This document shows positions 10,433 through 22,239 of a stretch of 64,000 bases of DNA, piece after piece; the first letter of the stretch is position 1, and every line of letters starts with the position of its first letter. The notes under the pieces were generated by a model, which saw only the letters and a program-made list of their open reading frames with translations, ran no database searches and had not been told where the DNA came from. This DNA comes from Harmonia axyridis (Eukaryota; Arthropoda; Insecta; Coleoptera; Coccinellidae): assembly GCF_914767665.1 (NCBI RefSeq), contig NC_059502.1:3968001-4032000 (forward strand). Reading direction: 5' to 3'. The position numbers and the translations under genes were made by a program.

Positions 10433-10797
10433 TGGACCATTTTACTACAGATGGCGTTCCTAACACAAGCTTGAATCATTCCATCACAGATGTCGCTAGT
10501 GGATTTTCTATACTAAGTTCTTCTACACCATTCATGGTGACCATGCCAAAATTTTGAAATTTTAAAATTAAGATCATACTTCACAGGATCATTTCTGTAG
10601 TATATCTTCACACATTCTCAACTCAAATTGAGAGTGGTTGCAACCTCGACGATGAGTCGAAGTATCGATTCCTGAGCGTGAGACAGACCCTGGGAATTCC
10701 TCATGGAAATCCTCGTGGCCCACGATGATCGTTCACCTGGACTTGTCCAGTTTGTGGATGCGATACATTCTGAGAGGTTGCTTTTTCTTTAAGACAA
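10433..10797 (-). repeat. Palindrome-rich interspersed repeat, copy 3
   Basis: Reverse-complement copy of the family at 4139 and 8574, from TACAGATGGCGTTCC to GAGAGGTTGCTTTTTC. GGTTGCAACC is retained, while the stem CTGGACTTGTCCAG reads from the other strand. The divergence pattern (for example GATTCC for the AGGAAG region) indicates an older copy. Confidence 0.75.
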
Positions 10798-11949
10798 TAT
10801 CAAATTTTATTTACTTGTATTAGGAGTTCTTATTTGTAAGGACTAACATTATGATATTGACTTCTCATTACATTAATATGTTCATAGAATGTTTTCAAAG
10901 GTTTACTGGCTTCTGAGAATTGCACTTTATTTTTAATCAATAAAATTATCATAGCTAGATCTAAATTATTCCAATCAAGTACAGACCAAGTCAATCCAAT
11001 ATCTGAAATATCTTTCAGTTGAAAATTATGTCTTTATATTGAACATGATGAACAATATTCAAATTATTGAATGAATAATCATTCACTATTATGTGAATAA
11101 ATGAAATAAACTTTAAAATTGAGTAATTGTATTTTCTTAAACACATGCAAAGTGCATCTTTCGTGCTCTATTTGTTAATGTTTGGGATATTCTCAATATG
11201 ATTTTATTATTAAGTTATTCGTCCTTCTTGTACTTACAATTTTCGAGTCGTTCAGTGTTACTTATACCTATCTGAGTTGATCTGGAAATTACTAAGATTC
11301 CAAGTCTACGAATAAAGGTTATATTCAGCACGAAATGAATAGATTACTTCTCAAACGAACACCTGAGATGCTTTAATTATAATTTACCTACATAGCAATC
11401 GAAAAATCATGTACCTTCAAGCAACAAATTCATCATTCTGTCGATGTTTCAACATAGGCAATTTGAGAAAAAAAAATCGAAATTTTGAGTAGGCCGAGTT
11501 TTCATGACCAAACGTCAAAAGCAGATAAAATCAGGATATATGGACGATGAAAAATGCCTACCATTCGATGTTAAAACGATAATCAGTATGATTTTGGTAA
11601 TCGTTCTTCTGTTATGAATAGGACGAACAATCACTCAAGGTGAGAGACAGTAATAATCATTTATGAAATATTTTCTATTGTTTGTTTGTATGAGATTATG
11701 GGGTGTATGAAAAGATGGTAGGTGCCAAATGATTAAAATGATGGCAATGGCATAAGCAGTACACCTAAAGTAATTTTGTCTGAAATTAGTGGTTTATTGT
11801 TTGGTTATCTGAACTTAATTTCGACAAATCGATTCAAGGTTGGATTCAGAATTAGAGTTAATTTCGATGATTATTCTTTCATTCTCACAAACTTTTTCTT
11901 TTATGAATATTTTAGTGTTTCGTTGTGAAATTTCATTATGCTCTGTTTT
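10798..11949. other. AT-rich, no gene seen
   Basis: No open frame of note and no repeat recognised. Confidence 0.4.
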
Positions 11950-12369
11950 CAACCAGAAAAACTGACTGTTTGGTGCGCTTTATGGACTGGTGGAATCATT
12001 GGTCCGTACTTCTTCAAAAACGATGGTGGCCAGAACATTACAGTCAATGGTGATCGGTATAGAGCCATGATTACTAACTTTTTCATTCTTGAATTGAACA
12101 ACCATGATGTTCAGGAGCTGTGGTTCCAACAAGACGGCGCAACATGTCACACAGCTCGTGCCACAATCGATTTATTGAAAGACACGTTTGGTGACCGCCT
12201 AATTTCACGTTTTGGACATGCGGATTGGCCTCCAAGATTTTGTGATTTAACACCGCTAGACTACTTTCTGTGGGGCCATGTGAAGTCATTGGTCTATGCG
12301 GAAAAGCCACAAACCCTTGACCATTTGGAAGACAACATTCGCCGTGTTATTGCCGATATACGGCTATAA
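11938..12369 (+). pseudogene. Partial transposase ORF of rosa copy 4
   Basis: A 143-codon frame runs from an ATG in flanking DNA (MLCFQPEKLTVWCALW). It contains the second and third catalytic Asp in WFQQDGATCHTA and CDLTPLDYFLWG. A point change turns the CGGCCACAA found in other copies into CGGCTATAA, a premature stop. The rest of the C-terminus (KNWTSRLDYIRTSRGG-like) is readable after the stop. Confidence 0.75.
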
Positions 12370-12568
12370 ATGTTGGAAAAAGTCATCAAAAATTGGACGT
12401 CCAGATTGGACTACATCCGAACCAGCCGTGGCGGTCATATGCCAGAAATCATATTTAAAATGTAATGCCACAAGATTATCTTGCGAATAAATAAATATCA
12501 TCTCAAACGAATAATCCATCGTTGTTTGATTGCAATTTAAATTTCTAAAGCTCTAAAAAAACACCCTT
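11950..12568 (+). mobile_element. rosa-type DD41D element, copy 4 (5'-truncated)
   Basis: Homology starts abruptly at CCAGAAAAACTGACTGTTTGG, in the middle of the catalytic domain, and continues to the 3' terminus CACCCTT, followed by TA 12569-12570. The 5' terminal repeat, HTH region and first catalytic Asp are absent. The sharp break at 11950 suggests truncation by a genomic rearrangement or an ancient deletion. Confidence 0.88.
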
Positions 12569-12570
12569 TA

Positions 12571-13267
12571 TTTGCATCGAGATAAAAACAAAACGATGCA
12601 AAATGGCGAATGCACTATACTAATAGAATAGTAAAGTTTTGGTAACTAAGGTAACTTCGATGTTAATGAAAGAAATATGATCTTATCTTGAAATGCATGA
12701 AAGAATTAGTAGAAACAACGTTTTCAATATATGTTTCAACTCGATCAATTTTTTGAACATCGAAATTTTTGCCTCATGGTGAAAATTTTCAATACACGAA
12801 TTGACCTTTCCTACCTCTATGCTGATTATTATTTATTGATTTATGAAAGTTCAATCAATAATAAAGTTAAGCTCTTCTTTCTACAGGATCAAAGAGAGTA
12901 CCAGTAAATTTTATGACTGCCAGTTACTTTATCTATTGATGAGGCAGTTATCCTTTCATTACATAGTTAGTTTATTATTTACAATGATAAACCTTGAGTG
13001 GGAAATGAAAATGGATAGAAAAAGAACTCCTATTCATTTTCAACTGTTCCTAAGGGAAATATGGGAAATTTTATTGGTTTCAATGTTTAGTTTAAAGAAA
13101 GTAGAATCCAAAGTTCGCAAAAAAAGTTAGTCTGACATATACCGTTTGGATCTAATTAATTAAAAAAAATTGAGAGCTATCTGAATAAAATCTGACATAA
13201 AATCGGTTGCTTACCACAATGGTTCTTCAATCTGAAGAGCCAAATCCACGAATTCTGAACGATCAAA
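12571..13267. other. Non-coding, one unassigned open frame
   Basis: A 95-codon plus-strand frame (12843-13130) has low-complexity composition and no domain. It is not called as a gene. Confidence 0.35.
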
Positions 13268-14089
13268 ACAACAAGTCAAGTAGTAGTTTTTCAATCTAAA
13301 GTCAAGCCGAGTATTTATTTATCAAGTATGATACTTGAATTATATCAAGCTACTCGATTTTTAGCAGTTTTATTGTGTAGTGTCACATCAATAAAAAAAT
13401 TATGAAACGAGATGGAACCTTGCAAAGAACACTTTTATTTATTCAAATTATTGTATAAAAAAACCGAAAACATCAACTTTCTTGAAATAAAAACATAAAT
13501 TGAATCACTATAAATCATAACAAAATGAAAAATAATAGAAAAATAAAGTTTCTTAATAGTGAGAAATCTCCAGGCTTTGTTTGATTTCATAATTTTCCAT
13601 CCAGGATCTAAGATACATGAGGCATCTTATTGATTTGTCGCCTAACCCACTGCGAGTTTTTGTAACTGTAAGAGCAGCTCTGGAAAATTGTCTTTCAACA
13701 GGAGCTGAAGATGCTGGCGTTGATAAAAAATCCTTGGTCATTTTGGCCAAGTTGGAAAAGATATTTCTGAAACTACCAAAATATACCAATAGATTTCATA
13801 GAAATGTGAGAAAACTACTAATAAAGTAACACTGGCGAACACAGTCTCTCGGCGCTCGAGGAATCCCCTTATTCAGTTTAAGCGCGCACGAGATTGCAGA
13901 AATATATGCCGTGCAACGCGTGCATATCAAGCTCAACAAAAATCAAGTAGCTTGATATCAAGTCAAGCAATATATAAATAAAATTTAGTCAAGCCAAGCT
14001 CAAGTACGTAATTTTTCACGAGCTTGATTTTCAAGTCAAGTAGTTGATTAAAATGTCAAGCTACTTGGCTTGATGAATCCGAATCCCTA
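13268..14089 (-). mobile_element. Internally deleted hAT element, copy 1
   Basis: The right end reads GAATCCGAATCCCTA, so the element begins TAGGGATTCGGATTC on the minus strand. Both subterminal zones are full of CAAGTAGCTTGA-like words, typical of hAT subterminal transposase-binding repeats. Only about 300 bases separate the right end from the transposase C-terminus, so most of the gene is missing. The left boundary is approximate because no matching terminal repeat is visible there. Confidence 0.7.
13553..13789 (-). pseudogene. hAT transposase C-terminal dimerisation domain fragment
   Basis: A 78-codon frame contains LAKMTKDFLSTPASSAPVER and FSRAALTVTKTRSGLGDKS, the hallmark of the hATC dimerisation region, including the SAPVERxFSRA motif. 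The catalytic RNase H-like part is absent. A second copy with the same structure but a frame break is at 56040-56236. This copy can make no active transposase. Confidence 0.8.
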
Positions 14090-14865
14090 TGTGTGACTAT
14101 GTTAAAAATTCAGGTATTACAAGTGCTGTAAACAACGAAAGGAATCAAGATGAACGATTGCTAAACGAACAAAATCGATATATCTTCACGAACCGCAGAA
14201 TCAAGAAAATCCAATCCTAATTTCTATAATTACCACAGTACAGTTCTACCAACCTACCGGAGATTTTCAACATTGTAATCCCGCCGTAATAATCACAACT
14301 TGTTAAGGTGTCTGCTCGATTGAAATAAAAAAAAATCACTACGTGATATTTACTTTACGAACAAATACTGAATTATTTTCTCTCATTTCGCATTACATGT
14401 AATTTGGATAATTCGTTTGACATACTCCTGGAGTGGCTGGAATAAGATATATTAACATTTTCAGTACCCAGCAGATGATCGAGTATTTTTTTTAAGAAGA
14501 TCGGGTAAAGCAGTATAATCATTTCATGGATCGAGCAATACTGGATGGTGGAACGAATTCTCACCTAGGAAATGTTGAATTACTAATTAACTATTTGATT
14601 GGCTATAAGAATGCAGTTGGGTGCGAAATCTGCAGAACCTGAACTACTCGAGAGAATTTATTGGATTTGAGTGATAATTATATTACATCTCAGTGGAACA
14701 AGATGAATAGCACAGACCAGTATAGACGTATTGGTGTTCATGATTTTTCAAATGTTTCTGGTTACTTTTTGGATGCAGAATCCGAAATAGGAGTCAGATT
14801 TTGTCTATCAGATCTATTTTTTGAGATATGCTAAATTTAGCATTTTTATTTTCAACTTGTATATT
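14090..14865. other. AT-rich, no gene seen
   Basis: Nothing recognised apart from a short minus-strand open frame (14373-14564) without a domain. Confidence 0.35.
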
Positions 14866-15290
14866 ATACAGGGTGATTCACCGGGATGACCTATTAGACA
14901 TTTATGGAAATCTAATCATAATTTTGAGCTAAAAACTCGCATATTGGAGTTTGAGACAATGCTTTTTCTACCTAAAATATTTTCAAATCTCTACAACTTC
15001 CAGTTGTACCAGAAACAGACTACTACTTCCTCATTTCAAATGGCACACCCATTATATTATTGCATAATTAGATAGCTTTTTTGAAGACAATCTCGGAAAT
15101 ATGCCATACCTTGGGTAAAAACTCAACGTTTCATGAGTTAATGGGATTTTTATGAAAAAAATCGTGGCGATGAGGACTCACCTTTTTCTGAATTTTTCGG
15201 CAGGAAAAACTTTTTACAAAAAATTTTTTTGTTTTTCAATTCTGTGAATACGTAGTATTATAAAACTGTTTGCGGTATAGACCAAAAATG
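14866..15290 (+). repeat. Solo left arm of the ACAGGGTGATTCA foldback family
   Basis: It starts ATACAGGGTGATTCACCGGG and matches the left arm at 4806 over its full length, including GGAGTTTGAGACAATGC and ATGCCATACCTTGGGTAAAA. Instead of its own right arm it is followed immediately by a second, different foldback (15291). Confidence 0.75.
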
Positions 15291-15955
15291 TACAGGGTGT
15301 TTATAAGAAGATCATGAACTTGAACAACTCGAATTCATCAAAACTCAAGATTTTCAAATTAGAGCCTATATTTTTTATTATTTCAGTCGATTCTACGTAC
15401 AAAAATAGTGGGGGTTAAGCAAAGCCTATCCTGAAATGAATACTTTAAGAGTTATCGAGGAAGAACCTTAAATGAAGAAAAACTGCATTTCCTCACTGTG
15501 TGGAGTAGTCTGTGACTTCTGGAAAACACAGAAAGAAACTGAAATTCGATGTTTGGATAACTAAATTTTTCATTTCATGAATTATAATTGATTTTTCGTT
15601 GGGATTGTTGAGAAATTCATAAATCAGTTCAATTTTCAATTAAGTATAATTCATTACAATTCTTGAAATATCAAATTTAGTTATGGAAACATCGAATTTT
15701 ATTTTCTTTCTGTGTTTTCCAGAAGTCACAGACTACTTCACACAGTTTTAAATTACGGTTATTCCCCATTGAAAGTTCTCCCTCGATACCTTTTAAAGTA
15801 TCCATTTTAAGTACAGGGTTTGCTTAAGTAACCCCCACTATTTTTGTTCGTAGAATCGTCTGAAATAATAAAAAATATAGGTACTAATTTGAAAATCTTT
15901 AGTTTTGATGAATTTGAGTTGTCCAAGTTCATGATCTTCTTAGAAACACCCTGTA
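15291..15955. repeat. Second foldback element, ACAGGGTGTTT termini
   Basis: Left arm 15291 to about 15572 and right arm about 15690-15955 are imperfect reverse complements. Landmarks are GTAGTCTGTGACTTCTGGAA on the left and its partner TTCCAGAAGTCACAGACTAC on the right, and the outer ends TACAGGGTGTTT and AAACACCCTGTA. The loop is about 120 bases. The first 60 bases also match the loop region of the foldback at 5229-5280, so the two families are related or composite. Confidence 0.8.
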
Positions 15956-18288
15956 CATTTTTATATATTAATTTCTCTTGGAATATACTCGGTTTTTTCA
16001 ATATAAAGATGTTTTTTTTTTCAATATAAAACCTCTTATTGGAAAGACCTTTACAACCAGAACATCATCATTGTATTCTGAAGTTTTGACTTCAGATTTA
16101 GCAAAATTTTGTGAATGAATTATGTATATGAATATGAAACAGTAGTAATGAATGAATTAGGATTGTAGTATGTTAAAAAAAAACGATTGAAATTAAATTG
16201 ATGAGTATCATGTAATTCTCTGTATTAACCAACGCGGGCAGAAAATTTTCTTTTTGAATTCTGTTTACATATATATTTCGATATATGAATCTCATCAAAA
16301 ATATTTATTCTAAATATTCTACAATCCTAACAAAAATATTGTTTTTCCCCTCTATGAACTTACAGATGGAATTTTCAGGAAAAAAAATGTTTGTATGAAT
16401 CGTTATGACAGTTCCTTTTATACATCTAATTTGTAGATAATCAGCAGATCTTATAGATAGATACACATCCTACGCATTCAGGACCATAATTGTAAAAATC
16501 CCAGGAAAGGATTGAATTTTTTTCTTGAACAATTCTAATCAAGATGAATAAAATCAAATAGAGGAAGAGGAAGTTAGGTTATACTTCTCATTTTTCGTTC
16601 ATTATTGAATTTCGATCAATTACAAGTGATGCACATATCGAAAAAAAATTTGGCAATGCGTTGTTTCCCAGAAAGTATAAATTACTCTGTGATCTACTTT
16701 TGGACTATTAGGATGCTCTGTCAATTATCTGCAAGTGTTTCTTCATTTCGGTTTAGATGATAGTTACATTATTCTCAATATTGTTGCAAAGATGTCCCCT
16801 CTTCTTGTGGGCTCCCACTTGGATCTTCAGTATAAAAGTGTCTGTTATAGTAATGGAAGCATTCTATTACCACAAGTGCAGTGCTGGATTTAGGGGGTGC
16901 TATATTAGTGCATTTATTTATTGTTCTTGTTTTAGTGGATTCGAATATTTTATTGGAGCATGAATATTCAGGTAGGTGGCGCTCGGAATGAAAACAACCC
17001 CTGTTTATCCAGTTTTTAAGTGTATCGAAATATCGATTTTTTTTTTCAAATTAGAACAAAATTATAATTTATTTTAATTTATTTCAATTTTTGGTATAAT
17101 TATTTTGAAAAACAAAATCTAATTAATAATATTCATTTCATGATTCATTACCTCTTTTATATTCATTTGAAAAAAACCAAGTGATCAAGTGCCTAAAACA
17201 CAGAAAAACTAAAAATAAAACAATTCAATAACTCTTAATATATTCGAGATAAAGTATACTAGCAAGTTGTTTTTCTCAATCAGTAAAAGTAAATAATTCA
17301 AAAATTATTCTTAGTTTTTTTTGGATGCGTCTTCCATGAATTTGTCATTTTCAATTTCTGTTTAAATTTTTATATTCCTGTGTATTTCGAAGGGGAATAG
17401 TTTCAATTTAAATTTTAATGAGATATATATTCATTTTCTCTCCAAAAACTGACAAAAGGGTGGTTTTTAATTATACTTGAAAGAAATTAGAGCTTTTTTA
17501 GATGAGAAACCAAAACTATTAAGTATCTACAATGTCTCAACTGAAATATTGTGGCTAGTGATAATATGGAGATGAAATTTTGGCGATTCAGTTGTTTTAG
17601 TTTCGATAATTTCGGAAAACTCAAGATTTGTGGCTCTTGAAATGTATTAATGAAATAATAACTTTTGAAATCATAAAATTGAGAAGTGTCTATGAATACA
17701 CTGAAATTTGAATTCTTTTTATCCAATCTCATAATTTTGTTCTATTATGCTACAGGGTTTTGGTCCTGGGTTATTTGTTTCCATATTATAACAAATTTCT
17801 TTCTTAAGGATGAATGCTCAGTTTTTGAAATGCAGGATGTAGTAGTTTGAATTTTTCTAAGTTTTTTTTGTTATGGCATCTATGTTTCTTGAGATAAAGC
17901 CAAAAATTTCGCTAAGAAATCATTCTTTGCTGTTTACATCATAAAATCTACATGATGATATTTTTTCTGGAAAAATGTTCTTTTTTCTCTAGAACTTTTT
18001 AGTGGTATCCCAATGATGGTTTCAAAAATATGAAAAAGTATGGTGGCATCTTTCGAAAATTTTTTAGTACCTTATAGTTTTCTAGATAGCCAGGTCCATC
18101 AATATTTCGGAAAAAAACAGTGGCAAATGATGTAAACGCAAAAAATCGAAAAATTTTGAAAGGAAATAAAAAAAAAATTGTTATGCTCTAAAAAGTTTTC
18201 GAAAAGAGCTGATCCATAATGAAGATATCAACAGTCGAGTGCACATAATTTTTTTCACGGCAATGCTATAGAAAATTGTGATGATGTA
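15956..18288. other. AT-rich intergenic or intronic DNA
   Basis: No gene is seen. Words TACTCGGTTTTTTCAATAT and ACCTCTTATTGGAAA at 15988-16048 recur near 56727 and 63938, marking another dispersed repeat end. The remaining sequence is homopolymer-rich. Confidence 0.4.
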
Positions 18289-18602
18289 TATACAGAGTGA
18301 TTCAAATAACCAGCTGATAACTTTATGAAGTGATAGTTTTAGTTTAAATAAGGAGTTCTTTCAAGTGAAAAATTCCTTCGGAGATACTGGCTGGTTATTG
18401 AACTTAATGTTTATTCAATTTATTCTTATAAATTTAGGATAACAAACGTTCAATTTCGGAGGATATTGTACTCAGAAGAATTCCAAAATTTTCGATTGTT
18501 TTCGTCGACTACCTACAATGTCCCAGTGGCGCAGCTCCTACCTTAACTAGAACAATGACTCCATAAAATGTTGATCAAGACTTTTGAATCACCCTGTATA
18601 TT
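18289..18602. mobile_element. Small MITE with TATACAGRGTGATTCAAA termini
   Basis: An 18-base inverted terminal repeat is visible: TATACAGAGTGATTCAAA on the left and the complement of TTTGAATCACCCTGTATA on the right, enclosing about 310 bases without coding capacity. The TA-rich ends fit a TA target. The ACAGGGTG core is shared with the foldbacks at 4806 and 15291. Confidence 0.65.
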
Positions 18603-19600
18603 ATAGATACAAACAAGACAAAATTCCTCTGAAAAATTGAATCACCTCTTTCTTCATAGTTCCCCTCGATTTGAATATAATTGGAATTCATCTTAAGTAA
18701 AGGAAACAAACCGAAGCCAACTTTATATATTTACAAAGCATAATTTATTGCACAAGACGAATCCTCGCATACCTTAATAAGAAGATCGTGGGATTTTCGC
18801 TAACCTTCCATATAATGAGTGTGCAATTTTTCAAAAACCATCTCACCTTACTCAATTAAATATCACATAATAATCTACACATTTTTCGGACATCCTATAC
18901 CTATGTGAACGAAAACCTCCATTGAAAACATTCCAGATCAGACATAATTAGATGAGAAAGACATCGGTTTCACAAAATTCCGTAACTTGTGAAACAGCTT
19001 GAGAAATATCGTCTCATCTAAATGAGGAGATACGTTAATATGTTCATTACGGGCCGTATTGTGAGATTTTACTTTCAATTGACGTGTCGGTGACATTCAC
19101 AGCGCAGAAAATTGAATTTTGATTGAGTACCACGATTCGGAATAGGAATCGTAGCTTCTGGAGATGCAGAGATGATTGAAATAGTGTCGTAAATACGTGT
19201 ACTCGAAACAATCGCTGATTACAGTAGGTAAAATACCTCTTTTTTTTTGGTTTGTTCAGCGGTAATAGGTGAAAGGCATAGGAGGCTGTTTTGGTGTGTG
19301 ATAAGATGGTTCCATAATACTGAAGACGTATTTTAAATGCTGGGGAATTTGTAGGAATGTTTTAGCATGTTTGCTATTATTAACAATAATGAATATTTGG
19401 TATCGTATGTTGACCACTTGGGTATAAAGATTTTGAACGAAATTTTCGTAAGTAACATGATAAGAGCATCTAATTTTTGCGAAAAAATCGAAAAAACACG
19501 TTGCTAAGTAATATTTTAATGAGAAGCATGAGAGTTGGCGGCAATAAAAATCCGAGTCGAAGACTAGGATTTTTGCACCTTCACGAATTTTTTTTGTTGA
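18603..19600. other. Non-coding
   Basis: A 120-codon minus-strand frame (19256-19618) overlaps the edge of the THAP-like repeat. It has no recognisable domain and is not called. Confidence 0.35.
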
Positions 19601-19607
19601 AAAAATC

Positions 19608-19975
19608 TTACTTTGCATTGTGTTTTATCGATTTGTTCCACATAAAAAATTGAATGACCGAATGGTATTTGACAATTTTGCCCCCAACTTTTGACATGAA
19701 GCGCGCGGAAATGAAAACATGTCTGCAGTGATACGATATTTTACTAAATTCGCGAGTTTCTCCACAAAGAACACTATTCTTATGTCTCATAGTGAATCAA
19801 CGTTGCCTATTAACTGAAAATATATTGAAAAGAATACTTAAATATATCAGAAATTCAGAAAACAAACTTCAAGGGCGCCAAACGACGTGAAACAACCTAT
19901 GACACTAGGAGAGCAAAAGTTGCCAAACCTTGGATTTCAGCTGGTAGATACAGAAAATAATAAATATTCTGCTTA
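19608..19975 (-). repeat. THAP-like repeat family, copy 1
   Basis: On the minus strand, about 180 bases of 5' leader (from TTATTTTCTGTATCTACCAG) precede an ATG at 19790 opening MRHKNSVLCGETREFSKISY. The leader matches 22240-22410, and the coding start matches 22411 and 24741. The CxLCG pair and SYH spacing resemble the beginning of a THAP zinc finger, as in P-type transposases, but the later Cys/His ligands are not visible. Confidence 0.45.
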
Positions 19976-20057
19976 TTATAAATTTGAAAATTAGGAAAAA
20001 TATCGGATTACAAATATTAAAATTTGCATATTCAATCGGAAATCACTCAAATGAATA

Positions 20058-20997
20058 ACGGGTGTTTTTTTTCGAGGTATATAACTTTAAGTTGGCATTA
20101 CTGTTCAAGATGGCGACCGATTTAACAGCTGTCAAGTGATTTATTCCCGGTTTGGTTTGGCAATTCATCATGAATAGACTCACGCCTGAACAACGCTTGC
20201 GAATAGTGCAATTTTATTTCGAAAATAATGGTTCTGTGCGGAATACGTATCGCGCACTACGTCCATTTTATTTTGTTAAGCGATGAAGCGCACTTCTGGT
20301 TGAATGGCTACGTCAACAAACAAAACTGACGCATTTGGAGTGAAGCTAATCCTCAAGTGTATGTCGAAACACCGTTACATCCAGAAAAACTGACTGTTTG
20401 GTGCGCTTTATGGGCTGGTGTAATCATTGGTCCGTACTTCTTCAAAAACGATGATGGCCAGAACGTTACTGTCAATGGTGATCGGTGTAGACCCATGATT
20501 ACTAACTTTTTCATTCCTGAATTGAACAACCATGATGTCCAGGAGCTGTGGTTTCAACAAGACGTCGCAACATGTCACACAGCTCGTGCCACAATCGATT
20601 TATTGAAAGACACGTTTGGGGAACGCCTTATTTCACGTTTTGGACCTGTGAATTGGCCTCCAAGATCTTGTGATTTAACACCGCTAAACTACTTTCTGTG
20701 GTGCTATATAAAGTCATTGGTCTATGCGGATAAGCCACAAACCCTTGACCATTTGGAAGACAACATTCGCCGTGTTATTGCCGATATACGGCCACAAATG
20801 TTGGAAAAAGTCATCGAAAATTGGACGTCCAGATTGGACTACATCCGAGCCAGCCGTGGCGGTCATATGCCAAAAATCATATTTAAAATATAATGCCACA
20901 AGATTATCTTGCGGATAAATAAAATTCATGTCAATCGAATAATCCATCGTTGTTTTATTGCAATTTAAAGTTCTATAGCTCTAAAAGAAACACCCTT
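20058..20997 (+). mobile_element. rosa-type DD41D element, copy 5 (both ends present)
   Basis: 940 bases flanked by TA at 20056-20057 and 20998-20999. The 5' end is ACGGGTGTTTTTTTTCGAGG and the 3' end is CTCTAAAAGAAACACCCTT. The HTH start MNRLTPEQRLRIVQFYFEN is at 20170, and the common deletion junction lies at CGTCCATTTTATTTTGTTAA. It is among the best preserved copies structurally. Confidence 0.93.
20357..20893 (+). pseudogene. Catalytic-core ORF of rosa copy 5, one nonsense codon upstream
   Basis: 178 residues from MYVETPLHPEKLTVW to the family C-terminus (GGHMPKIIFKI). It carries the second and third catalytic Asp (WFQQDVATCHTA and CDLTPLNYFLWC). The same frame extends upstream to the MVLCGI start but is cut by TGA at AACAAACAAAACTGA, where other copies read TGC. 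The usual Asp after CDLTPL is Asn here (LNYF), so the catalytic triad is damaged as well. Confidence 0.8.
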
Positions 20998-20999
20998 TA

Positions 21000-21273
21000 T
21001 TAATTTTCTTCAATTTAACCTCAAAAATTCTTCCAATTTCTGCAGTGGTGTGTAACGCCAGTAGTAGTTGAACCATCTTACCGAAAGATGTAATAGCGCT
21101 TTAAAATTGATAAAATAGTTGCAAAAACATGTGAATTTAAAAAATTCTGCATATTTTAGTGGTTCTCTCGAATTATAATCATTTTCTTCATTATCATATT
21201 AAAGAAAAGATTTATTCTGACAATACTTCTTGGAAAACCTTATACATCTCTGTCAACAACTTCCCAAGACAGA
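21000..21273. other. Spacer before a coding-like region
   Basis: AT-rich, with a possible acceptor CATATTTTAG at about 21152. No repeat recognised. Confidence 0.3.
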
Positions 21274-21647
21274 ATCACGACTCAATCTACGTTAGACGCC
21301 ACACGCGCATTAACGCACAAAGACATTTTTTCAGAATACTAAACGTCACGCGCGATAAAAGCAAAAAATGCCCGAACATTCCTAAGTACGTGTTATGAAT
21401 TTGTAAGAAAGCTCACGATCTCAAAGACAACATCGCGAGGATTATTGCGAATCTCAATCATCCCAAGGAACGACTCTCTCGAGAGGACTTGAACGCATCC
21501 AAGCCATCCTTGAAATTATACAAGGCACAATCACAAACCATCCTTGATCCGAGACGGATGAAAAGATTTATCATTGCCGAAGAGCTGTATCTTCGACTCC
21601 CACCAAGCGAAAGAATCAAACTGAAATTAACGATATCGTATAAGTGA
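21274..21647 (+). pseudogene. Coding-like exon region with one in-frame TGA, family unknown
   Basis: One frame runs from about 21274 (after the acceptor-like CTTCCCAAGACAG) through HDSIYVRRHTRINAQRHFF to TGA 21396-21398, then stays open through KKAHDLKDNIARIIANLNHP, KPSLKLYKAQSQTILDPRRM and FIIAEELYLRLPPSERIKL to TGA 21645. The GC content, charged composition and lack of other stops for 120 codons look like real protein. The single TGA could be a nonsense mutation, a sequencing error or the edge of a real splice. A donor-like GTATAAGT lies at 21638. The protein is not recognised. Confidence 0.4.
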
Positions 21648-22239
21648 TGCAAAGGCGGCTCGTCATAGGCGGCCGAGCATCTTCGTAAAAGTCATATTTG
21701 TTACTCGAAAAACCAAAAAAATAAGAATATTAATGGAAAAAACCAAAACTGAATATATCCTCGAATTGCATGTAACTATAGACTCCTCTAAACAAATAAA
21801 ACACTTTTTTCATTTACCATTTTTCCATATTCGACTCAGGTAAAAAGTTATGAGCATTCAATGATTTCACAATGGGCTAATGCACTCCTGTCCACAGTGA
21901 CAACAAAACGTCCAAATTGAGCCTAAATATGGCGAATGGGGCGGGGCTTAACCATAGAACTTGAGAATGCGATTGACTGAACTGACACTTATTGGGCCTG
22001 ATCATAGAGTAATAAACATAGATAGAGGAAGTATACTCAATTTTTACATGTCCCCAAGATAGTTAGATTACGTTGTCGGATTGTGATATATTTTCGAATC
22101 CACAATTTTACTATATCGTTATGGATGTATATTATATTGAATGAATTATATTTTAGTGATTCACGATTAAATATGCAAATTGGAATATTTGAAATCCGAT
22201 AATTTCCCTAATTGTCGAATTTGTAATAAGCAAATAATT
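21648..22239. other. Spacer with a repeat-end word
   Basis: No gene. AGAGTAATAAACATAGATAG at 22010 recurs at 24568 and probably marks a transposon terminus. Confidence 0.4.

Noticed and set aside
16757..16963. Small membrane-protein-like frame
   Set aside because: A single AT-rich open stretch with no supporting signals; chance ORFs of this size are common in this window.
21396..21398. Selenocysteine recoding of the in-frame TGA
   Set aside because: No selenoprotein family resemblance and no SECIS-like hairpin noticed downstream; a nonsense mutation or sequencing error is simpler.
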